From NCBI RefSeq assembly GCF_003065365.1, contig NZ_CP023276.1, forward strand, positions 124,001 to 188,000: 64,000 nt of DNA, given 5' to 3'. Every line of letters starts with the position of its first letter. The stretch's first letter is position 1. Below are positions 35,932 through 45,464 of this stretch, one piece after another. The DNA comes from Polynucleobacter difficilis (GTDB lineage Bacteria > Pseudomonadota > Gammaproteobacteria > Burkholderiales > Burkholderiaceae). The notes under the pieces are model-generated. The model made no database searches. It was not told the DNA's origin and worked only from the letters and a program-made list of their open reading frames with translations. The position numbers were made by a program, and so were the translations under genes.

Positions 35932-37275
35932 ATGGAATTTGAAATGCTAGATCAAGATACAGCCGGCAAGACCATTATTAAAGTGGTTGGAGTCGGCGGC
36001 GCTGGTGGCAATGCTGTCCAGCATATGATTCGTCGCGGTGTCGATGGGGTGGAATTTATTTGCATGAACACGGATGCGGGTGCATTGCAGCGCTCCGCGG
36101 CATCGATTAATTTGCAATTAGGCTCAAGCGGTTTGGGCGCAGGTGCAAAACCAGAAATTGGCGCAGCATCGGCACAAGAAGCTCGCGCTCGCATTGCAGA
36201 TTCATTGCAGGGCGCGCATATGGTATTCATTACCGCCGGTATGGGCGGCGGAACTGGCACAGGCGCGGCACCCATCGTCGCTCAAGTGGCGAAGGAAATG
36301 GGAATTTTGACGGTCGGTGTCATTAGTAAGCCATTTGATTTTGAGGGCGTTAAGCGCTTAAAAGTGGCAGAAGATGGAGCGCATGAATTAGAGGCGTATG
36401 TCGATTCGCTCATCGTTGTTCTCAATGAGAAGCTGTTTGAAGTCATGGGTGAAGATGCCGAGTTTGATAAAGCATTTGCCTGCGCTGACGATGTTTTGCA
36501 TAACGCCGTTTCTGGCATTGCCGAAATCATCAATGTCCAAGGCTTGATTAACGTCGACTTTGAAGATGTGAAGACAGTCATGGGTGAGCAGGGCAAAGCC
36601 ATGATGGGAACAGCTACTGTTTCTGGAATGGACCGCGCTCGTTTGGCCGCAGAAGCAGCAGTCGCATCACCCTTGTTAGAAGGCGTTGATTTATCGGGCG
36701 CACGTGGTGTTTTGGTCAACATTACTGCTAGCCGTTCCCTCAAGTTATCGGAAACGCGTGAAGTCATGGCAGCCATTCGTGGCTATGCTGCGGACGATGC
36801 CACGGTTATTTTTGGTACGGTATACGACGACAGTTTGGGCGATGCCTTGCGCGTTACGGTCGTGGCTACAGGCCTAAATCATCCCCAAGCGATGCAAAAA
36901 AGCCAGCCCGAAGTCATTTGGCGCAAAGCAACGGGTACGCACGATGCAATGCCTACGATGGCTGATTTAAATAGTTTCGCTCCATCTAGCCCATCGGCCG
37001 CAATGAGCATGGCGGGTATGGATTCAAGCATTTCAGCGGTAGGTTCTGGCGCAGGGATGGCTTCCACTGGTGGCAATGCATTTGGAGCAGCTTCAGCCCA
37101 GCCAGCTGGGGTCGATTACAGCCAATATGATTTGCCACGGGTATTTCGGTCCCGTTCCGAGCCTTCTAGCGCGCCAAGCTTGGGTGCAGATAGTTCGCCA
37201 CAGGCCAAAACCATGCTCGATAAAGGGGCGGATTTCTATGAAATTCCGGCTTTTCTGCGTAAACAGGCCGACTGA
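35932..37275 (+). CDS. ftsZ: Cell division protein FtsZ
   Basis: FtsZ is the tubulin-like GTPase that forms the division ring. The 447-residue protein has the GTP-binding loop GGGTGTGAAPIVA and the T7 loop NVDFEDVKTVM. A long Ala/Ser/Gly-rich linker spans about residues 325-430, and the protein ends in the peptide IPAFLRKQAD, which binds FtsA and ZipA-like partners. The linker makes it longer than E. coli FtsZ (383). A strong AGGAGG lies before the ATG. Confidence 0.98.
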   Translation: MEFEMLDQDTAGKTIIKVVGVGGAGGNAVQHMIRRGVDGVEFICMNTDAGALQRSAASINLQLGSSGLGAGAKPEIGAASAQEARARIADSLQGAHMVFITAGMGGGTGTGAAPIVAQVAKEMGILTVGVISKPFDFEGVKRLKVAEDGAHELEAYVDSLIVVLNEKLFEVMGEDAEFDKAFACADDVLHNAVSGIAEIINVQGLINVDFEDVKTVMGEQGKAMMGTATVSGMDRARLAAEAAVASPLLEGVDLSGARGVLVNITASRSLKLSETREVMAAIRGYAADDATVIFGTVYDDSLGDALRVTVVATGLNHPQAMQKSQPEVIWRKATGTHDAMPTMADLNSFAPSSPSAAMSMAGMDSSISAVGSGAGMASTGGNAFGAASAQPAGVDYSQYDLPRVFRSRSEPSSAPSLGADSSPQAKTMLDKGADFYEIPAFLRKQAD

Positions 37276-37308
37276 TGAATTGCTCAATACAATAGTGTTA
37301 TGAGAGAT

Positions 37309-37355
37309 GCCAGCGCAGCGCCCCTCCGGACGACGAATCCTGCGCTTGCGTTGGC
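37309..37355 (+). other. Long imperfect hairpin between ftsZ and peroxiredoxin gene
   Basis: The arms 37309-37321 and 37342-37355 pair over 13 positions with one G-U pair and one bulged base. They enclose a 20-base loop with an inner TCCGGA. No T tract follows, so it does not look like an intrinsic terminator. It may stabilise the ftsZ 3' end, act as a processing site or regulate the downstream gene. Confidence 0.4.
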
Positions 37356-37388
37356 TCACCCATTTATAACTATTGAATTGGAGATTTT

Positions 37389-37889
37389 ATGATTGCAGTT
37401 GGACAAAAACTACCGAACGCCACCTTGTATGAGTTTCTGAATGAAGAAACCGAAGGCTGCGCCATTGGCCCTAATGCGTTTGAAGTGGAGAAGTTAGTTG
37501 CTGGCAAAAAAATTGTAATTTTTGCTTTGCCTGGCGCTTTCACGCCAACCTGCTCCGCACAACACGTGCCAGGTTATGTGGCCCAGTTTGATGCCATTAA
37601 AGCAAAAGGCGTTGACGAAATTTGGTGTGTCTCTGTGAACGATCCATTTGTCATGGGTGCATGGGGACGTGATCTCAATGTCGGTAAAAAAGTACGTATG
37701 TTGGGTGACGGTAGTGCCGAGTTCACCAGCAAATTGGGTATGGAATTTGACTTAACCAAGCGAGGACTCGGAATTCGTTCCCAGCGTTACGCCATGGTGG
37801 TAGAGAACGGCGTAGTGAAGTCGCTGTCCCTCGAGGCTCCAGGTAAGTTTGAGGTTAGCGATGCTGCCTCGGTATTAAAACAGCTGTAA
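37389..37889 (+). CDS. Peroxiredoxin, Prx5 type
   Basis: This thiol peroxidase reduces hydrogen peroxide and organic peroxides. The 166-residue protein has the Prx5-family active site PGAFTPTCS with the peroxidatic cysteine near residue 49. The VNDPFVMGAWG motif and the C-terminal LEAPGKFEVSDA segment also fit. The fused glutaredoxin domain seen in some relatives is absent. It sits between ftsZ and lpxC, an arrangement shared by Burkholderiales. The reducing partner is unknown. Confidence 0.92.
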   Translation: MIAVGQKLPNATLYEFLNEETEGCAIGPNAFEVEKLVAGKKIVIFALPGAFTPTCSAQHVPGYVAQFDAIKAKGVDEIWCVSVNDPFVMGAWGRDLNVGKKVRMLGDGSAEFTSKLGMEFDLTKRGLGIRSQRYAMVVENGVVKSLSLEAPGKFEVSDAASVLKQL

Positions 37890-37935
37890 TTTCAACACTC
37901 GTTTCATCGATCTCCCCGAATTTACGAACGCGACC

Positions 37936-38850
37936 ATGCTTAAGCAACGCACCATTGCCAATCCGATCAAAACGGTTGGCATTGGCTTGCACTCCGGTCG
38001 TAAAGCAAGCTTGTCAATTAAGCCTGCGCCCGTGAATTCGGGAATCCAGTTTGTCCGTATTGATTTACCCGAGCCAGTCGTAATTGCGGCAGATGCCATG
38101 CTGGTTGGCGATACGCGCCTCGCATCGGTCTTACAAAAAGACGGTGTGCGTGTATCTACAGTCGAACACTTGCTGTCTGCTTGTGCTGGACTAGGGTTAG
38201 ACAATGTATTGATTGAAGTGGATTGCGAAGAGATTCCAATCATGGATGGCAGCGCCGCATCCTTTCTTTTTTTGCTGGAGTCTGCCGGCATAGCGGAGCA
38301 AGATGCGCCCCGTCAGTTCATGGTGATTAAGAAATCTGTTGAAGTGCGGGATGGGGATAAGTTAGCTCGCCTCGATCCTTTTTTCGGATTCAAGTTGGAT
38401 TTCACGATTGACTTTAAGCACCCTGCGGTGGATAAAACGGGCCAGCATTTTGTGGTCGATTTTGCAGAGCATGCATACCGTAGTGAGATCGGCCGAGCGC
38501 GTACATTTGGTTTCGCGCACGAAGTTGAGGCTTTGCGTGAAATTGGTCTTGCGCGCGGCGGTAGTTTAGATAACGCGATTGTTTTAGATGAGCACCGCAT
38601 TCTTAACAATGAAGAATTACGTTACGAGGATGAGTTTGTGCGTCACAAGATCCTCGATGCCATTGGTGATTTGTATTTAGCAGGACATCCGATTGTCGGA
38701 TCGTATGTGGCAAAAAAATCAGGCCATGCCTTGAACAATGCCTTGTTACGCAAACTGTTTGAAGATCCCAGTGCCTTTGCAATTGAGTCGTTTCCACTCA
38801 ATAAAGCGCCAGCAGCTTACACCGTAGAAAATCAGCCCCTCTTTTTTTAA
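37936..38850 (+). CDS. lpxC: UDP-3-O-acyl-N-acetylglucosamine deacetylase
   Basis: LpxC is the zinc enzyme for the committed step of lipid A synthesis. The 304-residue protein starts with KQRTIANPIKTVGIGLHSG. It has the zinc ligand histidine in TVEHLLSA, the IPIMDGSAASF motif, and the region HKILDAIGDLYLAG with a further zinc ligand and catalytic residues. The KKSGHALNN histidine is also present. It is the last gene of the dcw-linked run and overlaps the converging dciA-like gene by four bases. Confidence 0.97.
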   Translation: MLKQRTIANPIKTVGIGLHSGRKASLSIKPAPVNSGIQFVRIDLPEPVVIAADAMLVGDTRLASVLQKDGVRVSTVEHLLSACAGLGLDNVLIEVDCEEIPIMDGSAASFLFLLESAGIAEQDAPRQFMVIKKSVEVRDGDKLARLDPFFGFKLDFTIDFKHPAVDKTGQHFVVDFAEHAYRSEIGRARTFGFAHEVEALREIGLARGGSLDNAIVLDEHRILNNEELRYEDEFVRHKILDAIGDLYLAGHPIVGSYVAKKSGHALNNALLRKLFEDPSAFAIESFPLNKAPAAYTVENQPLFF

Positions 38851-39365
38851 GGCGAACCTGTTTTCGATTGCAGAAGGTGCTTTACTGCCTTACTGAGCTC
38901 GGATTCCGGCTCCAATTTACTGAGCAAATCAAGCCACGCTGAGCGGGCGACGGGATTTAGTCCCTTGGGCTTTTCCCTAGCCGGGGCTCGGGGCTGAACA
39001 ACCCATTCCGACTGAGGAAGGGTGGGCTTTAGACTCACTTTTATTGCTGTGCAATTCAAGCCACTCTTGCCTAACTCATTGATTAAGCTAGGTAAAGATT
39101 GTTGTAAGCGGGCGGCAATGGTGGCATTGGGCACCATCAGCAAAAGCTCGGTAGGCTTGCCGGAGACCCAAACTGGCTCAACTTTAGAGCCAAAGTGCGC
39201 TAATTCAAGGGTTTTTAGGCAGTGCTGCAGGCAGGCCTTCAGTTTGGCTAAATCTTCCGTACGCGCCAAAATGCCATTGATTCCTTCTGGCCCGCGCAGG
39301 CAGTCTAGCCACTCGCGGGCTATCTTGGGCTTGGCAGAATAAGGGGTTTTTGGCTTTAGATTCAT
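38847..39365 (-). CDS. DUF721/DciA-like protein
   Basis: This 172-residue protein is placed between lpxC and secA, where Burkholderiales carry a DUF721-family gene. DciA of this family loads the replicative helicase in bacteria that lack DnaC. A KH-like central segment is visible (VEPVWVSGKPTELLLMVPNATIAARLQQSLPSLI). A proline-rich basic linker and a C-terminal helical stretch follow. The family call rests on context and this segment, and similarity is too weak to be certain. It is divergent from secA across 55 bases. Confidence 0.7.
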   Translation of the reverse strand: MNLKPKTPYSAKPKIAREWLDCLRGPEGINGILARTEDLAKLKACLQHCLKTLELAHFGSKVEPVWVSGKPTELLLMVPNATIAARLQQSLPSLINELGKSGLNCTAIKVSLKPTLPQSEWVVQPRAPAREKPKGLNPVARSAWLDLLSKLEPESELSKAVKHLLQSKTGSP

Positions 39366-39420
39366 TGGGAAAAGGGGATTCGGGTGATAAACTCAAAGGC
39401 TTAATTTTGGTCAAAATCCC

Positions 39421-42174
39421 ATGGCAATCGGCATTCTAAAAACTCTATTTGGCAGTCGAAATGATCGACTCTTAAAGCAATACCGCAAAGTCGTTCTCAA
39501 GGTTAATGCACTTGAGTCTACCTTGCAATCGCTCGATGACGCTGCGCTTCAAGCAAAAACAGCAGAATTCAAATCACGCCTTGCCGCCGGCGAATCTCTA
39601 GATGATCTTACTGCTGAGGCATTTGCTGTAGTCCGCGAATCCAGCCGTCGCGTCATGAAAATGCGCCACTTTGATGCGCAGATTATGGGCGCCCTAGCTT
39701 TGCATCAAGGCAAAATTGCCGAAATGGGTACAGGCGAAGGTAAAACCCTGACTGCAACCTTGGCCGTTTACCTCAATGCAATTGCGGGCAAGGGCGTTCA
39801 CGTGGTGACGGTTAACGACTACCTAGCGCAGCGCGATGCCGAGTGGATGGCCAAGCTCTATAACTTCTTAGGTCTTCAGGTTGGGATCAATTTATCCCAA
39901 ATGGATCATGAGGCAAAGCAAGCAGCCTACGCAGCCGATATTACCTACGGCACCAACAATGAATTTGGCTTTGATTATTTGCGCGACAACATGGTGCAAG
40001 ATGCTGCGCAGCGGGTTCAGCGCGGCTTGGCCTATGCCATCGTTGACGAGGTCGACTCGATCTTGATTGACGAGGCGCGCACGCCATTAATCATCTCAGG
40101 ACAGGCAGAGGACCATACCGATCTCTATCTGAAAATGAATCAATTGCCTTCGCACTTGGAGCGACAAATTGGCGAAGAAAAATCCGATGGCACCGGTGTT
40201 GAAAAGCCGGGTGATTATTGGGTTGATGAGAAAACCCAACAGGTTTATCTAACCGAGACTGGCCACGAAAAAGCCGAGAATATCTTGGCGCAAATCGGTG
40301 TTTTAAATCCAGGTGATTCGCTTTACGCACCACAGAACATTACCTTGATGCACCACGTCTACGCTGCCTTGCGAGCCCATTGCTTGCAACACCGCGATCA
40401 ACAATACGTGGTTCAAAACCAAGAAGTCATCATTGTTGATGAATTCACAGGCCGTTTAATGACGGGCCGTCGTTGGTCCGATGGACTGCATCAGGCAGTA
40501 GAGGCAAAAGAAGGGGTACCGATTCAGAGTGAGAATCGCACTTTGGCCACCATCACTTTCCAGAATTATTTTCGCATGTACGGCAAGTTAGCTGGTATGA
40601 CCGGTACTGCGGATACCGAAGCCTACGAGTTCAAGGAAATCTATAACTTAGAGACCGTCGTTATTCCGCCTAACCGCATGAGTCAGCGGACCGATCGCCA
40701 AGATCAGATTTATAAAACATCCGCAGAGCGTTACGCTGCCGTAGTCAAAGACATTGAAGAATGCTATGGCCGAGGTCAGCCTGTATTGGTGGGCACCACG
40801 TCGATTGAAAACTCGGAGCTGATTTCGCACTTGCTGGATCAGAAGAAGTTGCCGCACCAGGTCTTGAATGCAAAGCAGCATGCAAAAGAGGCTGAGATTA
40901 TTGCGCAGGCAGGCCGCCCAAAAATGATTACGATTGCAACCAATATGGCCGGCCGTGGTACTGACATTGTGCTCGGCGGCAATGTCGAGAAGCAAGCGTC
41001 ACTCATTGAGGTCGATGGCAATTTAGCGCCTGCTGATAAAGAAGCGCGCATTGCGGTCTTGCATGATGAGTGGCAAGGGCTGCATGACCAAGTATTGGCT
41101 GCAGGCGGTCTGCATATTATTGGTACTGAGCGCCACGAGAGTCGCCGTATTGATAATCAATTGCGTGGTCGATCGGGTCGCCAAGGCGATCCAGGCTCAT
41201 CGCGTTTTTACTTGTCTTTAGATGATCCACTCTTGCGTATTTTTGCAGGCGATCGCTTGCGTGCGGTGATGGATCGCCTAAAGATGCCCGAGGGTGAGCC
41301 AATTGAAGCCGGGATGGTGACGCGCTCAATCGAGTCTGCACAGCGTAAGGTGGAAGCCCGCAACTTTGATATTCGCAAGCAGCTGTTGCAGTACGACGAC
41401 GTTGCCAATGATCAACGTAAAGAGACCTACCGCTTGCGTAACGAAGTGCTGGAGAGCAAAGACATTGGTGATCTCATTACCAACTTGCGCGACGATGCAC
41501 TACGTAGCTTTTGTGATTTGTATGTTCCTGCTGAGTCGATGGAAGAGCAGTGGGATTTGTCAGGACTCGAAAATAGCTTAGCGAATGAATGGGGTCTCGG
41601 CGTTGATTTAACTGGCCTAGTTCAGTCGGCTGACACGATTGAGGCAGAGGACGTAGTCGAACACGTCTTGACTGCCGCAAAAGCAGCGTATGACGGCAAA
41701 GTAGAGTTATCGGGGCGCGAGTCATTTGCTGGCTATGAGCGTTCAGTCATGCTCTACAGTTTAGATAGCCATTGGCGTGAGCATTTGGCTGCCTTGGACC
41801 ATTTGCGCCAAGGTATTCATTTACGGGGTTATGCACAAAAGGATCCAAAACAAGAATACCGCCGCGAAGCATTTGAGCTGTATGGCGAACTCTTAAATGT
41901 GATTAAGAACGATGTAGTGAAGAGCATCATGGCGGTCAGAATTCGAACTGCCGATGAACTCGATGCCGCCTCCGAATCCATTAATGAAGACATGAGTCAA
42001 ATTAAGGAAGTGCAGTATCAGCACGCCGATGTCAGCGCTGATGCTGCCGAGAGCGAAAAGCCTGCTGAACGCGCACCCGCTCCAGTTCGCTCAGGACCTA
42101 AGGTTGGTCGAAATGATCCCTGCCCTTGCGGCAGTGGCAAAAAATACAAAGCCTGTTGCGGTGCCTTGAGTTAA
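39421..42174 (+). CDS. secA: Preprotein translocase ATPase SecA
   Basis: SecA is the motor that pushes unfolded preproteins through SecYEG. The 917-residue protein has Walker A GTGEGKT, the DEAD-type DEVDSILIDEARTPLI motif, the GTADTEAYEF segment and the second ATPase half with GRGTDIVLGGN and QLRGRSGRQGDPG. The C-terminal zinc-binding tail reads CPCGSGKKYKACCG, where the usual final Cys-His pair is Cys-Cys. The tail should bind SecB and zinc. argJ follows after two bases. Confidence 0.98.
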   Translation: MAIGILKTLFGSRNDRLLKQYRKVVLKVNALESTLQSLDDAALQAKTAEFKSRLAAGESLDDLTAEAFAVVRESSRRVMKMRHFDAQIMGALALHQGKIAEMGTGEGKTLTATLAVYLNAIAGKGVHVVTVNDYLAQRDAEWMAKLYNFLGLQVGINLSQMDHEAKQAAYAADITYGTNNEFGFDYLRDNMVQDAAQRVQRGLAYAIVDEVDSILIDEARTPLIISGQAEDHTDLYLKMNQLPSHLERQIGEEKSDGTGVEKPGDYWVDEKTQQVYLTETGHEKAENILAQIGVLNPGDSLYAPQNITLMHHVYAALRAHCLQHRDQQYVVQNQEVIIVDEFTGRLMTGRRWSDGLHQAVEAKEGVPIQSENRTLATITFQNYFRMYGKLAGMTGTADTEAYEFKEIYNLETVVIPPNRMSQRTDRQDQIYKTSAERYAAVVKDIEECYGRGQPVLVGTTSIENSELISHLLDQKKLPHQVLNAKQHAKEAEIIAQAGRPKMITIATNMAGRGTDIVLGGNVEKQASLIEVDGNLAPADKEARIAVLHDEWQGLHDQVLAAGGLHIIGTERHESRRIDNQLRGRSGRQGDPGSSRFYLSLDDPLLRIFAGDRLRAVMDRLKMPEGEPIEAGMVTRSIESAQRKVEARNFDIRKQLLQYDDVANDQRKETYRLRNEVLESKDIGDLITNLRDDALRSFCDLYVPAESMEEQWDLSGLENSLANEWGLGVDLTGLVQSADTIEAEDVVEHVLTAAKAAYDGKVELSGRESFAGYERSVMLYSLDSHWREHLAALDHLRQGIHLRGYAQKDPKQEYRREAFELYGELLNVIKNDVVKSIMAVRIRTADELDAASESINEDMSQIKEVQYQHADVSADAAESEKPAERAPAPVRSGPKVGRNDPCPCGSGKKYKACCGALS

Positions 42175-42176
42175 TC

Positions 42177-43415
42177 ATGCCAGTCAATTTGCCCTTGCCA
42201 GAACGCTCTGCGCTGAGTCCAGTTGCTGGAGTGCAGTTGGGTATTGCCGAGGCGGGTATAAAAAAAGCAAATCGGAAAGATCTTTTAGTCATCACCCTCA
42301 GTCCGGGCACACAGGTGGCTGGTGTGTTTACCTTAAATCGATTTTGCGCTGCCCCGGTGCAGCTATGCCGAGCCCATTTAGATTGGGTTGCCCAAACTGG
42401 TAGTGGAATTCGTGCTTTGGTTGTAAATACCGGTAATGCCAATGCGGGAACTGGCGAGCAGGGCATGCGCGACGCCTTGGAGACCTGCTGCGCCTTGGCG
42501 GCTGCTTTGAATATCCAACCAGAGCAAGTATTGCCTTTCTCCACCGGCGTCATCTTGGAGCCCTTACCCATTGCAAAGCTCACTGCTGCGCTGCCAAGCG
42601 CGATAGCTAAATTAACAGACGATGCCTGGTTTGATGCAGCAGAAGCAATCATGACCACGGATATTCAGCCCAAGGCCTTTTCGCAAGTGGTAATTACGCC
42701 GGATGGACTCATCACGCTCACCGGCATTTGCAAAGGCGCCGGCATGATTCATCCAAACATGGCTACGATGCTCGGCTTCATTGCAACGGATGCCGGTTTT
42801 GCGCCAGAGGTATTGCAAAGCCTAACCAAAGAAGTGGCCGACCTTTCCTTTAATGCCATTACGATCGATGGCGACACCAGCACCAATGATTCATTTATTG
42901 TGATGGCGACCGGTGTGTCCGCAGTAAAGATCAAGAGCACTGCCGATGCCAGCTACGCGATTGTGCGATCTGCGCTGATTGCATTTGCGCGCCGACTGGC
43001 GCAAATGATTGTGCGCGATGGCGAAGGTGCTACGAAATTCATTTCGATTGAAGTCATTGGTGGCAAGACAAACGAAGAGTGCCGTCTAGTAGCAGAGGCA
43101 GTAGCCCACTCTCCTTTGGTGAAAACCGCTTTTTTTGCCAGTGATCCCAATTTAGGCCGCATTCTGGCTGCCATTGGCTATGCCGGAATTACCGATCTGG
43201 ATGTGAACCGAGTGCAGCTCTGGCTCGGTGACGTTTGGGTCGCAAAAGACGGTGGACGCAATCCCAGCTACCAAGAGGCGGATGGGAAGCGCGTGATGCA
43301 GGCTGCTGAGATTGCGGTCAAAATCGACTTAGGTCGTGGCGCTGCCGAGCAGACCATGTGGACCTGTGATTTATCGCATGAATACGTTTCGATCAACGCC
43401 GATTACCGCTCTTAA
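42177..43415 (+). CDS. argJ: Glutamate N-acetyltransferase / amino-acid acetyltransferase
   Basis: ArgJ recycles the acetyl group between acetylornithine and glutamate in arginine synthesis. The 412-residue precursor cuts itself at the conserved ATML motif, making Thr197 the new N-terminal nucleophile (KGAGMIHPNMATML). Other motifs are NTGNANAGTGEQG and DGDTSTNDS, and the C-terminus ends in YVSINADYRS. I chose the ATG at 42177, two bases after the secA stop. Whether it is mono- or bifunctional cannot be told from sequence. Confidence 0.95.
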   Translation: MPVNLPLPERSALSPVAGVQLGIAEAGIKKANRKDLLVITLSPGTQVAGVFTLNRFCAAPVQLCRAHLDWVAQTGSGIRALVVNTGNANAGTGEQGMRDALETCCALAAALNIQPEQVLPFSTGVILEPLPIAKLTAALPSAIAKLTDDAWFDAAEAIMTTDIQPKAFSQVVITPDGLITLTGICKGAGMIHPNMATMLGFIATDAGFAPEVLQSLTKEVADLSFNAITIDGDTSTNDSFIVMATGVSAVKIKSTADASYAIVRSALIAFARRLAQMIVRDGEGATKFISIEVIGGKTNEECRLVAEAVAHSPLVKTAFFASDPNLGRILAAIGYAGITDLDVNRVQLWLGDVWVAKDGGRNPSYQEADGKRVMQAAEIAVKIDLGRGAAEQTMWTCDLSHEYVSINADYRS

Positions 43416-43419
43416 TTCC

Positions 43420-44277
43420 ATGAACGAAAAACTAGATCGATTACTGAGTCATCTCGAAACATTTCTTCCAAAACCATTGGACGAGGCGCAATGGAAATCA
43501 TCCACCGCATTTCGTTGGCGCCGTCGCGATAGTATCTTTGGTAGCATTGGTTTTTTGCAGCCCGTAAAACACGTTGCCGGTATTTCGTATGAAGATCTGC
43601 AACACATTGATCGTCAGCGCGATGCGATTAAAGACAATACCCGCAACTTTGTACAAAAGAAACCAGCCAATAATATTTTGCTCACCGGCGCACGCGGTAC
43701 AGGTAAATCTTCTTTAATTAAGGCCAGCTTGCATGCCTTCGCAAAAGATGGCCTACGCTTGGTCGAGGTTGAGAAGGAGCACTTGGCGGATTTAGCAGAC
43801 ATAACGGATCTACTGGCCGACCGCCCGGAGCGATTTATCGTTTTTTGCGATGACCTTTCCTTTGAGGAAGGTGAGTCTGGCTACAAAGCAATGAAGTCAG
43901 CCTTGGATGGTTCGATCTCCGCTCAGGTCGATAATATTTTGATTTACGCTACATCAAATCGCCGCCATTTATTGCCGGAGTACATGAAAGACAACCAAAC
44001 ATATCACCACGATGACGATGGCGAAATTCATCCGGGTGAGGCAGTGGAAGAGAAGATCTCTTTATCAGAGCGCTTTGGCTTGTGGCTTTCTTTTTACCCA
44101 CCCAAGCAAGATGAATACCTTGCTATCGTGGCGCATTGGTTACGGCATTTTGGCTTGAGTGATGTTCAAATTGAGGCTGCTCGATCGGAGGCGTTAGTTT
44201 GGGCCTTGGAGCGCGGATCGCGTTCGGGCCGTGTAGCATGGCAGTTTGCAAAACACTGGACTGGCACGCACGCCTAA
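43420..44277 (+). CDS. DUF815-family AAA-type ATPase
   Basis: This 285-residue protein of the DUF815 family is a predicted P-loop ATPase of unknown role. It has Walker A GARGTGKSS near residue 93, a Walker B-like VFCDDLSFEEGE and ATSNRRHLLPE resembling a sensor motif. The start is ATG 43420, five bases after argJ. The family is widespread and usually sits among housekeeping genes such as secA, argJ and mutT. I see no clear target. Confidence 0.88.
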   Translation: MNEKLDRLLSHLETFLPKPLDEAQWKSSTAFRWRRRDSIFGSIGFLQPVKHVAGISYEDLQHIDRQRDAIKDNTRNFVQKKPANNILLTGARGTGKSSLIKASLHAFAKDGLRLVEVEKEHLADLADITDLLADRPERFIVFCDDLSFEEGESGYKAMKSALDGSISAQVDNILIYATSNRRHLLPEYMKDNQTYHHDDDGEIHPGEAVEEKISLSERFGLWLSFYPPKQDEYLAIVAHWLRHFGLSDVQIEAARSEALVWALERGSRSGRVAWQFAKHWTGTHA

Positions 44278-44283
44278 GCCCCC

Positions 44284-44727
44284 ATGAGTGATACTCGGCG
44301 CCCAGTAACCGAGGTAGCAGCCGGTATTGTGCTCGATTCACAGCAGCGCTTTTTGATGGGTCAGCGACCCCTCGGCAAACCCTATGAGGGCTATTGGGAA
44401 TTTCCGGGCGGCAAAGTGGAAGCAGATGAAACGCTGTTTCAGGCTCTGCAGCGCGAACTCCAAGAAGAGCTCGGAATCACCATTCATGGCAGCGTCGATT
44501 TAATGACGATTGAACATGACTACCCGCATGCGTATGTGCGCATTCACGTTAGCGTCATTCGGGATTGGAGTGGCGAGCCTACTGGTTGTGAAAACCAAGC
44601 TCTATCGTGGCAAGACTTAGGCGCGGATCACTTAACGATAGAGCCGCTGTTGCCGGCGGCGTTGCCGATGATTCAGCGCTTGAAACAGTTTTATGCCGAG
44701 ATTAAAACTGGCACAAAGTTAGTTTGA
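44284..44727 (+). CDS. mutT: Nudix hydrolase, MutT type
   Basis: This pyrophosphohydrolase probably removes 8-oxo-dGTP from the nucleotide pool. The 147-residue protein has a full Nudix box of the form GX5EX7REUXEEXGU starting at GGKVEADE and ending at REL..EELGI, with the WEFPGGK approach segment. It starts six bases after the DUF815 gene. Its last 26 bases overlap the converging zapD. The yacG gene usually found near mutT in relatives is not here. Confidence 0.88.
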   Translation: MSDTRRPVTEVAAGIVLDSQQRFLMGQRPLGKPYEGYWEFPGGKVEADETLFQALQRELQEELGITIHGSVDLMTIEHDYPHAYVRIHVSVIRDWSGEPTGCENQALSWQDLGADHLTIEPLLPAALPMIQRLKQFYAEIKTGTKLV

Positions 44728-45454
44728 ATGGGATATCTTCCAGAATGGGATGTGGCTTTTTGTCCCGGTCGCTTTTTAAGAAACGAACCGATAGCAAGTA
44801 TTTGTTTGCACTGATTTCAGAAAAGACGGAATCATCCTCAACCCCAATCCGCATGAGTTGGTAGACCTTGCCAGATGGCGCTTGTTGAAATGCACCTTGA
44901 TGAGCAACCGCATCGCGCGATTCACCCGACTGACGCAGCAACTTTAAAAATAACTGGGATGATTCATTCCAAGGCAGTAGGGGTGCGATGAAATTTTGTA
45001 GTAGATCACGCCGATCACTGGGTGCGCTGCATTTCCATGCATGAAAATTCGGTAGATCAATCGGACTGGTACCGCCGGGTATCGATAGACGGGTTCGAAT
45101 GCCATTGAGCCATTCATTTTCCGTAATTGCCGAATTGGGTTTGCCAAGCGATTGATTGAGGTGTGCGGATGCGCCATCGATCTCGGCTAGGGCTTGACTT
45201 AATATCGCTTGATCTACTTTTGCCGATGATTTGAGGCCATGCAGTGCCTGCTTTTGTCGCTCAAACTCTTTCAATAGCAGTGATTTGATATCACCCCGTG
45301 CGCCAATATCACCTAACTCAAATAAGGTTGCAATCGCGCACTGGTGTAGCTCGGGATCATCGGATTTAGAAAAATGGGTATAGCGCCCAAACAAATACTC
45401 CAAGCGGAGCATGTTGCGGACCAACTCATTGAAAGGATATTCATAAACAATCAC
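44702..45454 (-). CDS. zapD: FtsZ-associated protein ZapD
   Basis: ZapD (YacF, DUF1342) binds the FtsZ C-terminal peptide and bundles FtsZ filaments. The 250-residue protein starts with the family signature VYEYPFNELVRNMLRLEYLF and is largely helical in the first half and beta-rich in the second. I chose the GTG at 45454, which matches the family start. Any longer version would run into coaE, whose stop is at 45465. It is the last gene of pilB-C-D-coaE-zapD. Confidence 0.93.
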   Translation of the reverse strand: MIVYEYPFNELVRNMLRLEYLFGRYTHFSKSDDPELHQCAIATLFELGDIGARGDIKSLLLKEFERQKQALHGLKSSAKVDQAILSQALAEIDGASAHLNQSLGKPNSAITENEWLNGIRTRLSIPGGTSPIDLPNFHAWKCSAPSDRRDLLQNFIAPLLPWNESSQLFLKLLRQSGESRDAVAHQGAFQQAPSGKVYQLMRIGVEDDSVFSEISANKYLLSVRFLKSDRDKKPHPILEDIPFKLTLCQF

Positions 45455-45464
45455 GGAATCTATT

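Noticed and set aside
40650..40995. 115-residue minus-strand open frame inside secA
   Set aside because: It is a long reading frame opposite a highly conserved gene, with no start signal and no domain features.
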